DNA from: Sinotaia quadrata
Taxonomy: Eukaryota > Mollusca > Gastropoda > Architaenioglossa > Viviparidae
Direction of reading: 5' to 3'
NCBI GenBank assembly: GCA_028829895.1
Contig: JALGAQ010000009.1
Span: 1,922,001 to 1,986,000 of the forward strand
DNA length: 64,000 nucleotides
Positions 33,120-45,985 of this stretch are shown here, in pieces. Under the pieces are notes generated by a model. That model saw only the letters and a program-made list of their open reading frames with translations. It made no database searches and was not told the origin of the DNA. The first letter of the stretch is position 1. Every line of letters begins with the position of its first letter. Position numbers and translations under genes: made by a program.

Positions 33120-34660
33120 CGATCGTTTCGAGAAAACCCTGAAAGGTGTTTTTCAACTTAACTAACAGAAGTTTGACCGAAACACAACTTGAAGTTCCTT
33201 CACTTGGCCCGAATTGCTATATAGCGCTAAGATTCAGCAAACACCTTGAGGATGAAGCAGCAATGGAATTAATTAATTCCTGTTTGATCAGTTAGACCAA
33301 GAAGATATAGTTCTGCCGGTAAGACGCGAAGTCTTATGAGCAGATTGGGTTAGTGATTTCAAACGATATGAACGGATCATGCCAGATAATACCCTGATCG
33401 CAAAGAAACTTATCGCGGCTTTAAAGAACTCAAAAAACATCCTTCTATACTTATTCAAAAACGAGAGAAAGGATCAGGTATGGTTATCATCGACCGCGAA
33501 GATTATATAGCACAACTACAGACGATCCTTTCCGAAAACAGTAAGTTTAAAACACTGGGATCGTCGTTGCTGAACCTGAGTAACATCGATGGTGAAATAT
33601 ATTCCTTCATTAAAGGAATACAGGCACATGGTCTAATAGGCAAAGTGACTGCAAGACAACTCAAGCCAAGAGGTTCCATCTTCCCTCGTTTATATAGATT
33701 ACCGAAAATACACAAAGGTAATTCAACAAACAATTAACATGAAGTATCATTTCGTCCTGCACTCTCTATGATCCAGTCACCATAACATTCTTCAGCGAAA
33801 TGATTAATCACCATCTTCACGCTCATACGAAATAACCTGTATAAATACACAGTGAAGGATTCATTTCAATTCGTTCGACGCATCCAATCTTTAAACACTG
33901 GCAACAATCAAATGTTTCTAATGGATGTGACATCGCTTTTCAGCAATGTTCCGTTATTACAGACGGTTAACTACCTGATTGACAAAATCAGCACCTGCGA
34001 AGTTTCATTTGGCATCCCTATGAACTTATTAAAAAGGCTTATTTTCAAGTGTACGAGGAATACACCCTTCCAATTTGACGGGGATATGTACGTGCAGCAT
34101 GGTGAGGTGGCAATGGACTCCCCTCTTGGGCCATAGTTAGCGGATATTTTTATGTCAAAGGTAGAAGACACCGGAATGAAAGATCTTATAGATGATTTTG
34201 GGTTTTATGTTCGCTATGTCGACAATACCTTCATCATTCCCAAAACCCGAACAAGGACACGGCATTTGTTGAAAACACTGAACAACTGTCACCCATCATT
34301 AAACTTCACGATCGAGGAACAGAAGAATAATATTTTGCCATTTCTTGACATCGAAGTAAGAAGAAATCTTGATGAATCAGTTAGCACCATGATCCAATTC
34401 TGAAGTGAACATAATGATTCTTTCCAATTCTTATATGTTGGATTAAAACGACGTGAAGATGGTAGTTTACAAAGAACAGTCTACCGGAAAGCCACATGGA
34501 CAGGGTAATACACCAGTTTCCACAGTTTTGTTCAAATCAAGCAGAAAAGAAATCTTGTAAGGTCCTTAGCCTCGAGAGCCCAGAAAATATGATCTGTTGA
34601 CACGTTAACTGAGGAAATGCTTCCAATCAGGAATTTATTGAAATAAAATGCTCCGCAATC
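33120..34660 (+). mobile_element. PLE (plus): nearly complete RT, no endonuclease
   Basis: N-terminal part from about 33170 in broken frames; GMVIIDREDYIAQLQTILSE, GSIFPRLYRLPKIHKG at 33480-33737; FLMDVTSLFSNVPLLQTVNY at 33915 onward; EVAMDSPLGP then TAG at 34134-34136; FYVRYVDNTFIIPKTRTRTR (YVDN, catalytic second Asp replaced) at 34152-34403; then after a frame break VYRKATWTGQYTSFHSFVQI, KRNLVRSLASRAQ and LTEEMLPIRNLLK to about 34650. The GIY-YIG part is missing. The region 34010-34400 is the inverse of 32570-32985 with only a few differences. Confidence 0.88.
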
Positions 34661-36090
34661 AAGTTAGCGTGTATGGCCTTGAATTTAGATTGAATAACTA
34701 AGAGCTGACTAGGGTTTATAAGTTCCTTGGTTTTTTAAGTGATTGGATGATGTCATCAAGCACGTAAGTACGTCAAGCGGCATGTCCACTTGTGGGTCAG
34801 TCAAGGAGAGGTCAGGGAGAGGTGATGGGCTGCGATGGCTCCTATTGACCACCTCTCTGGTTATCGGACGTTGATTGACCTTCGTTTTCAGAACCGAGGA
34901 TCTTCGCTTTATGGAATTAGCCAATCGTCATTCAAGATTTGACTCAAGATCTCTGAAAGTGTGAATAATAGTTTTGGATAACTTCCTTTCTGAAGTATCT
35001 AAATAAGTAATACTTTGTCTACACAGCTGCAATCCCCAATAGGCATCAAAAAGTCCGTAATATGAGCATTCCCAAGGTAGACTAAGGGTTAATGCCGGAC
35101 AGTCCCTTTTAGTTGATGCCAGGTTCTACTCAACCACAGTATGCGCCGAAGACCAACATTTCAGTAGAGATCCATATTTTAGTTGCTCTGTGTCCAAGAA
35201 CTGGAGTTGAATAATCTTAATTGTGATAGCATTGTTGCCCACAGACGAGCTTTGACATATATGCGGGTGATGCATGCTTGTTTGGACCTTGTAGCCTTCC
35301 TCTCCGGAAAGGTCACCACCCTTCGAAGAATGTCCAACGTTTCCACCGAACTCACGATTGACAGTTTCGGATACTTATGGGGAATCGTGAGATGTTGAGG
35401 ATCCTTTCTAAAAGTACAGAGAGGGCAGCTTAGGTGGGAAGATGAAGTTTATGTGACAGAAACACAATTGGACAACAATCCTAGTGGGCCTAAATAGTCT
35501 ACGAATCACCAAAGCAAAAACGAGTTCCATGTTAGACGACATAGCATCCCACCATTTTGGCTACGCCACACCATTTAGGCTCAAACGATTGTGCAATTCA
35601 AAGCCGTTCCAATAAGCTTATGAGAAACACAAAAGGAGGGAATGAAAATAATCACTTTTGAGTTTTCACCAAATTTATCACTTTCATATTGTCAGGATTA
35701 GTTATTTATGACTTAAGTGGCAAAGAATTATTTTCCCATTGGTTAACAAACGACAATTCTATTTCCTGAGCTAATTTAGAAAAAAAATGGAAGAAACTAA
35801 AAAATAGCAAGGTTTATCAAGCTTATGTATTATTCTATCCAAGCACGGAGATCGGAACTTCTTAGGAGGGATAGGAGTAAGCGGTTCTTCTTTTATCGAT
35901 ATAATAAAAAATGAGAGACATCACACGGTGATGGACCTATCACATAGACTATACACACCTTTGGAGAGACATCTTTCTGGATATAATTGTTGAATGCATT
36001 CCTTTCCGGCCGAGTTGTGCACAAACTCATTTCAGCAAGTTCCCATCTCTTGCGTTGCGATCGTTCACTGTAATCACAACTCATTTGTCA
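34661..36090. other. Unassigned
   Basis: No gene supported. A 71-residue minus frame at 34709-34924 is Ser/Pro-rich without domain. Around 35415 a short stretch resembles 8380-8400. Confidence 0.3.
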
Positions 36091-36094
36091 GCTC

Positions 36095-36565
36095 AAGCTT
36101 TGCCGTCTCGGTAGAACAGAACGACACTTGGAAATCAAAGTGGCTGAACACACACCTGGTTGGATTCGTAAGCTCATGACTTAACCAGCAAATATCGATT
36201 ACCGATGTCTTCGATAGCCCAACACTTGTTCTAGTCAACTCACTGAGTTGACCAGGACAAGCCGTGTCAAGGTCTACACGTCGCACGTGATGCCCGCTTA
36301 TTTAAGTTCGTTGATGTCGTTGTAATTCATTGTAATACTTAATTTGTCCTAAAAATATCTGTGATCAAAGTCCTGTTTGTCACATTGGCCTTGAACTGAT
36401 GGAAACTAGTGACATTAATTGTGTTTGTACGTATTCATCTTACTTCCGGTTTGATTATAAACATATGATCTGCAGTATGCACAAAAGTGTGCAACTTATC
36501 ATTTGCAACAGTAACAAAAATCGATATGCAAACTCGCCTTCTCGTCTTTTATATAAAACCTCAAT
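36095..36565 (+). mobile_element. PLE endonuclease tail and 3' UTR, old copy
   Basis: GGTAGAACAGAACGACACTTGG followed by GGCTGAACACAC and GGTTGGATTCGTAAG-like sequence reads as TERHLEIKVAEHTPGWIRKL in one frame, matching TERRLGVRATEHIPVWIRR at 41140 onward. The 3' part (36455-36560) has AACATATGATCTGCAGTATG, TTTGCAACAGTAAC and GCAAACTCGCCTTCTCGTC, like 27771-27890 and 41491-41620, though the hairpin is degraded. Confidence 0.7.
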
Positions 36566-36840
36566 CTAAACAATTTTATGTACGTGAGCTATACAGTTGA
36601 AATCTGTTTATCTGTTAATTTGAGATAATAAAATGCATCAATGTCCCGTAGGTGAATGAGAGTGCTCACACTACGTTAAATCACGATAAACAAATTGATA
36701 AAATCCACGTTCAATTGCGCGATGTTTTGCTTTGAACAATCACTCCAAATATACCATAGTTTTTACCTTGGCCTGGTGACCCCAATTAATTTCTCCGTAT
36801 AAACAAATAAATGTACGAATGTTCATTACTCCTCCAAACT
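36566..36840. other. Unassigned
   Basis: AT-rich; nothing recognised. Confidence 0.3.
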
Positions 36841-36844
36841 ACGA

Positions 36845-37080
36845 TGATATTGATTGGGTTCAGAAGTCCTAGCTAACGAGGCCTAAGCTGGGTTAGAGCG
36901 GTCCGGGTTCTGCATCCCTTCTGAAGAAAGTTGGGTGGCTTTATATTAACAAGTAACGAGATAGGTAGTAGTGTCTGAGTGGGTTATAACTGACCCACGA
37001 GCTGGAACTGAGTGACCCAGCCGGTTTAACACTTGGTTCGGATCCAAGATTTCGCTGGTTCAAATCTGTGACCAGACATT
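36845..37080 (+). mobile_element. SINE B copy (tRNA-like)
   Basis: Shares with 41830-42070: AGTCCTAGCTAACGAGGCC / GACCTAGCCAGCGAGGCC, GGGTTAGAGC / GGGTTAAAGC and a tRNA-like part. Here the anticodon-like arm is CTTGG/CCAAG (37032-37036 with 37044-37048) around loop TTCGGAT, followed by a B box GGTTCAAATCT. Diverged from the better copy. Confidence 0.6.
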
Positions 37081-37689
37081 GGTAAGCTTCATTGACATGA
37101 TCCAATAGGATCGAAAGCGTGATCTGTAGCTCTACTTTTATTTGGTATTTGGGCAAAAGCCTGTAAAAATTACACTAATGTGCAGTTGTGATTAGTGTTT
37201 TTCTTATAAGAATTTGACGGTGTTATATTCAGCCAGAATTCCAAGCAGTTGCATGATGAACAGTCTAGCTTTCTCATTCTGAGAATCCAAATTTGAATCT
37301 TAGTCAGACCATCTTCAACAACTGAGCATGGTGATGTGAGTGTTTACCATATAGTAGGATTACTGTTTAAAGGCTAAAATGCATTCATTACCTTCTAAGC
37401 AGAAATGAAAGAAAGGGGAAAATCTGTTGCTATTCTTTCGACACTCTTTCGATTTTATTAGCTAACTTGATCAATCCACTGGGAAGTTCATTTCACTGAA
37501 TGATGTTTGCCCCCTTAGTACGAAATATTCGTAAGTTACATTACATACACTGGCAATTACAGTTTGTTAGTCTATTTCACTTCCCTCATTGTTACTTCAA
37601 TAAGTGACTTACCGTGACTTTGTATTCATTTCGTCTCACGTTGTTGCGTTAAATACTTTTTCTCTAGTTTATCCTGCCCTGTAATGCTG
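37081..37689. other. Unassigned
   Basis: No gene or element recognised. Confidence 0.3.
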
Positions 37690-38010
37690 TCAAGTTGTCT
37701 AATAATCATACATCATCCCAACCGGACAAAGCTCGTGTTTTCGGAATCAAGCACCCCTTGACTGCAGTAACTGTGGAAACACCTGCCTGTCTAGCATAGG
37801 CCTCTACAGCTACAGACGACGGTGCAGTGAATAAAATACAAGTAGTCACGAAAGATATGGTGAGAATATATACCAAAATGCAAAAAATGAGAAATTGGAA
37901 GTAAAGACTAAGGAAAACAAGATAATAAAAAACAAAAAATTATCTGGGCTGACAAAGACCGTAATCATTCGACACTGACGGTAGCTAAATCATCATCCCA
38001 GCATTATATT
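37690..38010 (+). mobile_element. LINE 3' end fragment with zinc finger
   Basis: LDCSNCGNTCLSSIGLYSYR near 37755-37820 is the C-terminal Cys/His finger of the LINE whose better copy lies at 38353-39212 (CRGCGKVCLSSVGLYSHRRR). The UTR continues to ACACTGACGGTAGC near 37980. A stop follows the finger directly. Confidence 0.7.
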
Positions 38011-38204
38011 TGATGAGACGGCAAACATTAACTCATTTCAATGTACTCCCGAAGTTGATAGTAATTAGGAACGCAAAGGGGTTAGACGAAAAAAACGATG
38101 GCCAATTGCTTTGAAATTATTGAAGTTATAGTAAAATCAAGGACAGCGAAAGAAAAAAATGATGAAAAACATGAAGTACTGGATGACATGCAACTAGCTT
38201 AAAA

Positions 38205-40830
<2,626 letters not shown>

Positions 40831-40874
40831 TTTGTCCGCTACATGTGTAAGAAGCTATAGTCAAATAAAGTTTC

Positions 40875-40978
40875 CTCTGCCTTTTCAGGTAGATTCAAGC
40901 CCGGAGATATGCGCTCAAGTAAATATCGATCAAAAAACAATTTCCTCGAAAGATAAATATATGCGATTCTAAAGCAAA
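40875..40978 (+). repeat. Dispersed repeat, partner of 45-140
   Basis: Shares GGAGATATGCGC, ACAATT and TATGCGATTCTAAA with the first bases of the window. It ends about 30 bp before the fold-back PLE. Confidence 0.45.
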
Positions 40979-41005
40979 ATAAATTAACCGGGTAAAACAC
41001 ATACT

Positions 41006-41630
41006 TTAATATAGAGGACAAGAAGGCGATTCGGCACATCAATTCTTATTATTGTGAACAATAATAAAAATGCACAATGTTGGGTCAAACATTTCTCTGC
41101 TAATTTTCAGGTGCATACTGCAGATCAAATGTTTATATGGAGAACGGAACGACGCTTGGGAGTCAGAGCGACTGAGCATATTCCGGTTTGGATTCGCAGG
41201 TGTATGATGCAACAGGAAAGTTCAACATCCAGTTCCAATGGATTCAAATCATCGATAGTCGAACACCTGGTTGAGTCATGTCATCGAGTTGACGCGGAAA
41301 AGTTTGAGTGTGCCTTCAGTACACGTAATACTCGCCTTTTACGGTTTGCGGAGGCTGTCGCAATTCGGAAGTGCTGTCCAGAGTTATGTGTAATCAAAGA
41401 CCTGTACGTAACTCTGTCATTGAAATTTGATTTTATTGGCTTTGTGGGTGGTTGCAATTTTGTCTGTTTATCTTTACCTCACTCCCAGTTTCCATATAAA
41501 CATTTTATCTGCAGTATGCACCTGAGGTTATGCAGAGAAATGTTTGGCCTAACATTGTGCATTTTTATTATTGTTCACAATAATGAGAATTGATGTGCAA
41601 ATCGCCTTCTTGTCCTTATAATAAAGTTCT
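41006..41630 (+). mobile_element. Fold-back PLE: endonuclease between inverted 3' UTRs
   Basis: The right arm (41491-41630) is the PLE 3' UTR in normal orientation. The left arm (41006-41141) is the same about 135-bp UTR inverted, roughly 93% identical by eye. Between them is a PLE endonuclease tail: TERRLGVRATEHIPVWIRRC, HLVESCHRVDAEKFECAFST, LRFAEAVAIRKCCPE (one 179-residue frame runs 41057-41593). Each arm holds the 10-bp hairpin TTATTATTGT/ACAATAATAA or its near copy. The GIY-YIG Cys and Tyr part is lost at the left junction. Confidence 0.8.
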
Positions 41631-41829
41631 CATCAGGAATTCCATGCTTCAAGTATCTAAAACACAAACCTCAAAAGTTCGAATATACGCTCCGAACTCT
41701 TAAACAAAGGATCACTGATATAACAAACAACTGAAATTAAATAATAAAATAAAAAATAAAAAACAAATAAATAAATCCCCGCAGCCCCCACTAATAATAA
41801 AATAATGTACCTCCATGGTACAATGTCGA

Positions 41830-42070
41830 ACATTGACATGGTTGGGAAGACCTAGCCAGCGAGGCCATTCAGATGGGTTAAAGCAGGACAGATACTGTGT
41901 AAGTTCTGAATGACAACCGGGCATTTGAATGCTACACAAAAATGATGAGATAGACAATTGTGTTTGAGTGGCCGATTAACGGTTCGTGACCCGGGGCCGA
42001 GTAGCCCAATGGGCTAAGCACTTGGCTCGCATCCAAGAGGTTGCAGGTTTAAATCTGTAACTAGACTGTA
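41830..42070 (+). mobile_element. SINE B: tRNA-Ala-like head
   Basis: The tRNA-like part starts near 41992: D-arm TAGCCCAATGGGCTA, anticodon arm CTTGG/CCAAG (42021-42025 with 42033-42037) around loop CTCGCAT, which would give anticodon CGC (Ala), then B box GGTTTAAATCT. No matched acceptor stem is seen, so it is not a working tRNA gene. Shares blocks with 36845-37080. Confidence 0.65.
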
Positions 42071-42276
42071 GTGTATTGCAGGGATTATTAGGTTGAGATA
42101 TCCACCACAATTAAGTTGAATCGGACCCGACCTGACTATGGTTAACTCTAAACACCATGCGGGACAAATAGGTTTGTGCAGACAAGCTGGTGCCGGTCAG
42201 ATAGGAGAAACTTGACGAGTCATAGACGAGTAGTCATCGAGACATCAAAGTTAAAAAGGGCATGCAATTTTATATG

Positions 42277-42994
42277 CAGTGCGACCTCGCCTACTCGCGG
42301 TTCGCCATTCGCGACCCCGCATATTCGCGGGTTCTGCACTATATCTGTTGTATATACGATCTTAAGCAGTTTTTATCGATTGTCGTCTTTTTTGTGAGTA
42401 GTGTTCAACTGTCGTCTTCACCGAACAACAGGCCAAGCTGTTATTGGCTGGCTGCTTCAGCTTTCTGCGCAACTAATTGTGCGTACTATCAATTTAAATG
42501 TTAGGTTTTACCGTATTAATTACACCTAAAATGTCATTCAAGTGCCCTGCACCTCTGGCTTCTGGTAAGGAACCTAAACGCTCAAGAAAGGTTATGACAC
42601 CACATGAAAAAGTACAACTGTTTGATATGATAAAGGAGGTAAATGGTTATGCTGCTGTAGGACGCCATTATGGTGTGAATGAAAGCACCGAGCGTTACAT
42701 CCAGAAAAATGAACAAGCAATCAGAGCTAATGTAGATAAGAATTTCTGTGGAAGAGCTAAGATGATGAATGCTGTAAGAAATAATGCAATTTTGAGGGTC
42801 TTACTCTGGCACGGTTGGTAGAACTAATGTCAAAAGCAAAAGAATTACAAGAGACTGTCAAGTCATGGGACCCTCATATGGTTCGTTCGTTGCAATTCTC
42901 AAATGCAATTGAATCTGCCATGTCAAAACTGTTTTCACCACTATGAAAAAACAACGGAAACAGCTGCCAATCACCATGTTCCTGAAGAAGGTAC
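42277..42994 (+). mobile_element. pogo/Tigger transposon, left part
   Basis: The left end CAGTGCGACCTCGCC (42277) pairs with the right end CAGTGAGACCCCG read inward from 48536. The ORF at 42531-42821 encodes the CENP-B-type DNA-binding N-terminus of Tigger transposases: RKVMTPHEKVQLFDMIKEVN, YAAVGRHYGVNESTERYIQK, NEQAIRANVDKN. After 42800 the sequence jumps to C-terminal parts (LARLVELMSKAKELQETVKS, KKQRKQLPITMFLKKV). The whole DDE catalytic domain is deleted; without the BEL insert the element is only about 1.05 kb, so it was non-autonomous before it was hit. Confidence 0.85.
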
Positions 42995-43424
42995 TGTACG
43001 TTCCAGGATCATTGCAGTCTGAAATTCACACATTCCCGGGTCCACCTCAAGCTTACATCCCCATTTTTCGTTTATTTCTCACATACATATGTTTGTTTTA
43101 CTCCTCACTTGTTTTGCGCTCGTGTTTCGGTTGATGTTATCGAATCACCATGTTTCGCGTGCTTTGACTGTTTTTCAGGTAGCTTGTTTACATAACTTTC
43201 TACTGTTAGCAGGAAGGTGCCCGATAGTTTTCCGTTGAACATTTGATCTTTGGTTTGACCCATAGACCCCAATCTTTGGGTAATTTGTATTTTGCTTGTT
43301 ATAACGGTTGTTTAATAGAACCTCTCTAATAGTGTCTACTGGATCGTGTTTGTTCTGACTTACTCGACTTAGAATATTAGAGAGAGTGTCGTACAAATTA
43401 CGGGATCTAATTGCAGGTCTTACT
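42995..43424 (+). mobile_element. BEL-1 5' LTR
   Basis: 430 bp, starting TGTACGTTCC. It matches 47772-48200 with roughly eight differences by eye (about 98%) and 61214-61646. The 5-bp flank GGTAC (42990-42994) is repeated at 48201-48205, a perfect target-site duplication. Confidence 0.92.
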
Positions 43425-43619
43425 GTTCCAAAGAATTCCAAAGAGGAATTTTACAATAAATCTACCTAAGCGTTCAACGTCAATGGCATCGTTGGAGAAA
43501 CCGGGATCACTGCACTCGGAAAGGAATCGCGGACAGGTCTCATCCGAGGAGAGGTTAGTCTCTGATTGCTAGCAGTAAGGCTTCATGTATTACTAGCAGT
43601 ACTAAATTTAGTAATTCAT

Positions 43620-44280
43620 CAGCCAAACTTATTAAGGAACAGCACCTACAGTTAGAGGAGCAACATCGCGAGATTCAACGGTTGCGAAGAGCTATGGCCG
43701 AAAGGAACAGTGGGAAGCAAATGACGATAAACGGTAAAGCAGTAGAAGCGTGTCCTGCTAATATCGAATATCTGAATGATTGGGAGGCCCACGTTCCTCA
43801 CGGAGCACACAAGTCGCCACCTACAGTTTCTAAGCAGTCGACTATAGCTTGTCAAATCGAAGCCTTGGTATCCACTCTTAGTAGTCTTCCCTTACCTAAG
43901 GTTGAGTTGTGTTTTTTCGATGGTAATCCACTGGAATATAATCATTTTATCCGCCGATTTGAATACTATGTTGAATCAAGGGTATCCAACCCGCGGGAAC
44001 GACTCTTACAGTTGGTGCATTACCGCAAAGGCATGGCGAAAGACACTGTTAAATATTGTTGGCTATTGCCGCCAGTGGAAGCCTATAGTAGGGCACGCAC
44101 AATTTTGGAGCAACTTTATGGCAATCCTCATCAGGCAGCTGAATGTAATAAGTCGTTGATATTTCCGAAGAAATGCTGCACGACACGTCATCACTTGTTA
44201 CCTCCTTCTCGAACTGCGATAGAAAGGAGGCGAAAGAAAACCTCCGAAGTCAGTGCGCGTACCATCACTCATGGTGTATA
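43620..44280 (+). pseudogene. BEL-1 gag, internally deleted
   Basis: Coiled-coil-like start (EQHLQLEEQHREIQRLRRAM), then the BEL/Pao gag domain KVELCFFDGNPLEYNHFIRR, FEYYVESRVSNPRERLLQLV. At about 44150-44165 it jumps straight to the region past the zinc knuckles (TTRHHLLPPSRTAIERRRKK). BEL-2 retains the missing part with its knuckles, so the loss here is a deletion. Reading stays open from 43682 to 44280. Confidence 0.85.
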
Positions 44281-44287
44281 AAGGGCA

Positions 44288-45175
44288 GTGCAGTCAGGCA
44301 TTGTTCCCATGAAAATGGAAACGTCGGATAAACCAGCAGAGACAATAACCTCTTTGGACTCGGCTTCAGATATTCCGGGCGGTAATCAGTCTATCATTGA
44401 AAACCCAAATTGGATCACTGGCGGTGGAATTTTGGATGCGTCCGCAGTGACTGAACCTCAAACTAGAGAAGACCGTTCTGCAAGGACTACGGTAGAGCAA
44501 GACACTAGGAGTGTAGCAGAAGAACCCACCATTGTTGTTGAAAACCCTTCATTAGAGTTATCCGCCCTTGATGCTCAGAATTCCGAAGTGGATTTCTCTT
44601 TGGTGGGTTACGACTTTAAGTTTGTGATGAACAATGCATTAGAAACAGTTAACTCCATAGGGCTTCCATGTTCCGATGCAGCCTTCTTATCGGAGAGCAC
44701 ATTTCCTGATAGCGACTTGTTGGAGAGGGAGTGGATATGTGCCTTGGCACCATTGATATTACAATCTGTGCCTTCAATAGTTCCATCGAGTCTGTGTGGT
44801 TTTCACACTCCTTTGACCAGTGATAAATCGCTATCCTCAAAGGCTCCAACAGGAGCTTTGAATTTAGTGACTTGCTTTGTGGCTGATGTTTGTACTTTTA
44901 TACATGATCCATTGGAATTCGGATGTCGATATCTATTGAGGACACGCAAACAAGGTCTTAAGTGGGTTCGGTTTACCAAAGCGCAAGTGAGAACTGCGCA
45001 CATTGGGTCTAAAAAAGATTATGTTAGATTCAAAAACTGGTTGTATAGGCATTCGGTGGTTTGGTTTGTATCGTCAAAAATCAAACATGTAGTCCCGGAA
45101 GCTGAAAGAGATCCCAGAATCAAGATCCTGGATGAGAGCGCGTTACCCACAGAAAGGATGCTTGGGGTTTTATGA
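44288..45175 (+). CDS. BEL-1 open frame with unrecognised insert replacing RT
   Basis: A 295-residue open frame. Its start (GIVPMKMETS, ILDASAVTEPQTRED, TTVEQDTRSV) aligns with BEL-2 (GIVPTRIETS, KDVSAITETQSRDD, TTVEQGTRYV), but the protease between these blocks is missing. From about 44520 to 45040 it no longer resembles BEL-2 or any BEL RT I know: no YVDD or other RT box, and no Cys/His pattern of a known finger. Near 45050-45170 it returns to the RT end (VVPEAERDPRIKILDESALP, TERMLGV). The middle could be foreign sequence captured during template switching, or an antisense piece. Function unknown; coding status doubtful. Confidence 0.5.
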   Translation: MQSGIVPMKMETSDKPAETITSLDSASDIPGGNQSIIENPNWITGGGILDASAVTEPQTREDRSARTTVEQDTRSVAEEPTIVVENPSLELSALDAQNSEVDFSLVGYDFKFVMNNALETVNSIGLPCSDAAFLSESTFPDSDLLEREWICALAPLILQSVPSIVPSSLCGFHTPLTSDKSLSSKAPTGALNLVTCFVADVCTFIHDPLEFGCRYLLRTRKQGLKWVRFTKAQVRTAHIGSKKDYVRFKNWLYRHSVVWFVSSKIKHVVPEAERDPRIKILDESALPTERMLGVL

Positions 45176-45985
45176 AATGCCGAGTCGGACAAATTCTTGT
45201 TCGACTTCCAGCTGAAGGAGGGTCCGCTCACCCGGTGCGGCTTATTATCGATTATCGCAAGTTTGTTTGATCCATTAGGGTTTGCAGCACCCTGGCTACT
45301 TCCGGGTAAGATACTTCTACAGAACCTGTACAAACAAAAGGTGAATTGGGACGACGAACTTTCGAAGGAGCAAAGGACGGGGTTTATCAACTGATTACAG
45401 AGTATACACATGCTCAAGGATTTCAAGTTGAATCGCTGTATGAACCCGGGTTCGATCTACGCACGTGTCGAGTTACACCTCTTCGGAGACGCTTCAGAGC
45501 TTGGATACGGTGCCGTAGCTTATGTTTGCTATGAAGAGAATGGTTTACGCGTTCCGGATTTAGTTTTCTCAAAGGTGAGAGTAGCACCAATCAAGCCAGT
45601 GTCGTTACCAAGGTTGGAGTTAGCAGCTGCGGTGCGAGCAGTGCGTATTCACAACATAATAATGGAAGCTAACATCGGTGTCTTTGATAGGGTCGTTTTT
45701 TGGACCGATTCGACAATAGTGTTGTATTAAATACGCAATCGATCGGCGCGGTTTAATACCTTTATAGTGAATCGATTGACCGTGATTCATCATCACACCA
45801 GTGTATCACAGTGGAGGCACGTTTCTTCCGGAAGCAACTCAGCTGATCGTTTATCTAGAGGTGTAACGGGGCAGGAAGATGTGGCATTCTGGATGTCGGG
45901 TCCGAACTTCCTCACCCAGAGTCTGCATGGCCGGTTGGCATAGATTTCCCCGAATCGATGGAAGGTATGGAACTCAAAAGGCAAT
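45176..45985 (+). pseudogene. BEL-1 pol: connection and RNase H
   Basis: LTRCGLLSIIASLFDPLGFA and LLPGKILLQNLY (the Peptidase_A17/RT-connection block of BEL/Pao), then RVELHLFGDASELGYGAVAY, PKVRVAPIKPVSLPRLELAA-like sequence and FWTDSTIVLY, the RNase H with the DAS and TDS acidic positions, followed by SQWRHVSSGSNSADRLSRG. Stops at 45173-45175 and 45728-45730 and frame changes break it. The block 45352-45540 is nearly identical to 63815-64000 of BEL-2. Confidence 0.85.

Noticed and set aside
41992..42064. Functional tRNA-Ala gene
   Set aside because: No matching acceptor stem, and a diverged copy with the same upstream repeat exists at 36845-37080.
42262..42504. Separate small gene before the Tigger ORF
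   Set aside because: It covers the Tigger terminal repeat and leader; the coding start that fits the DNA-binding domain is at 42531.
44649..45426. Minus-strand proteins opposite the BEL-1 pol
   Set aside because: They are shadows of the + strand frame, with no domain of their own.
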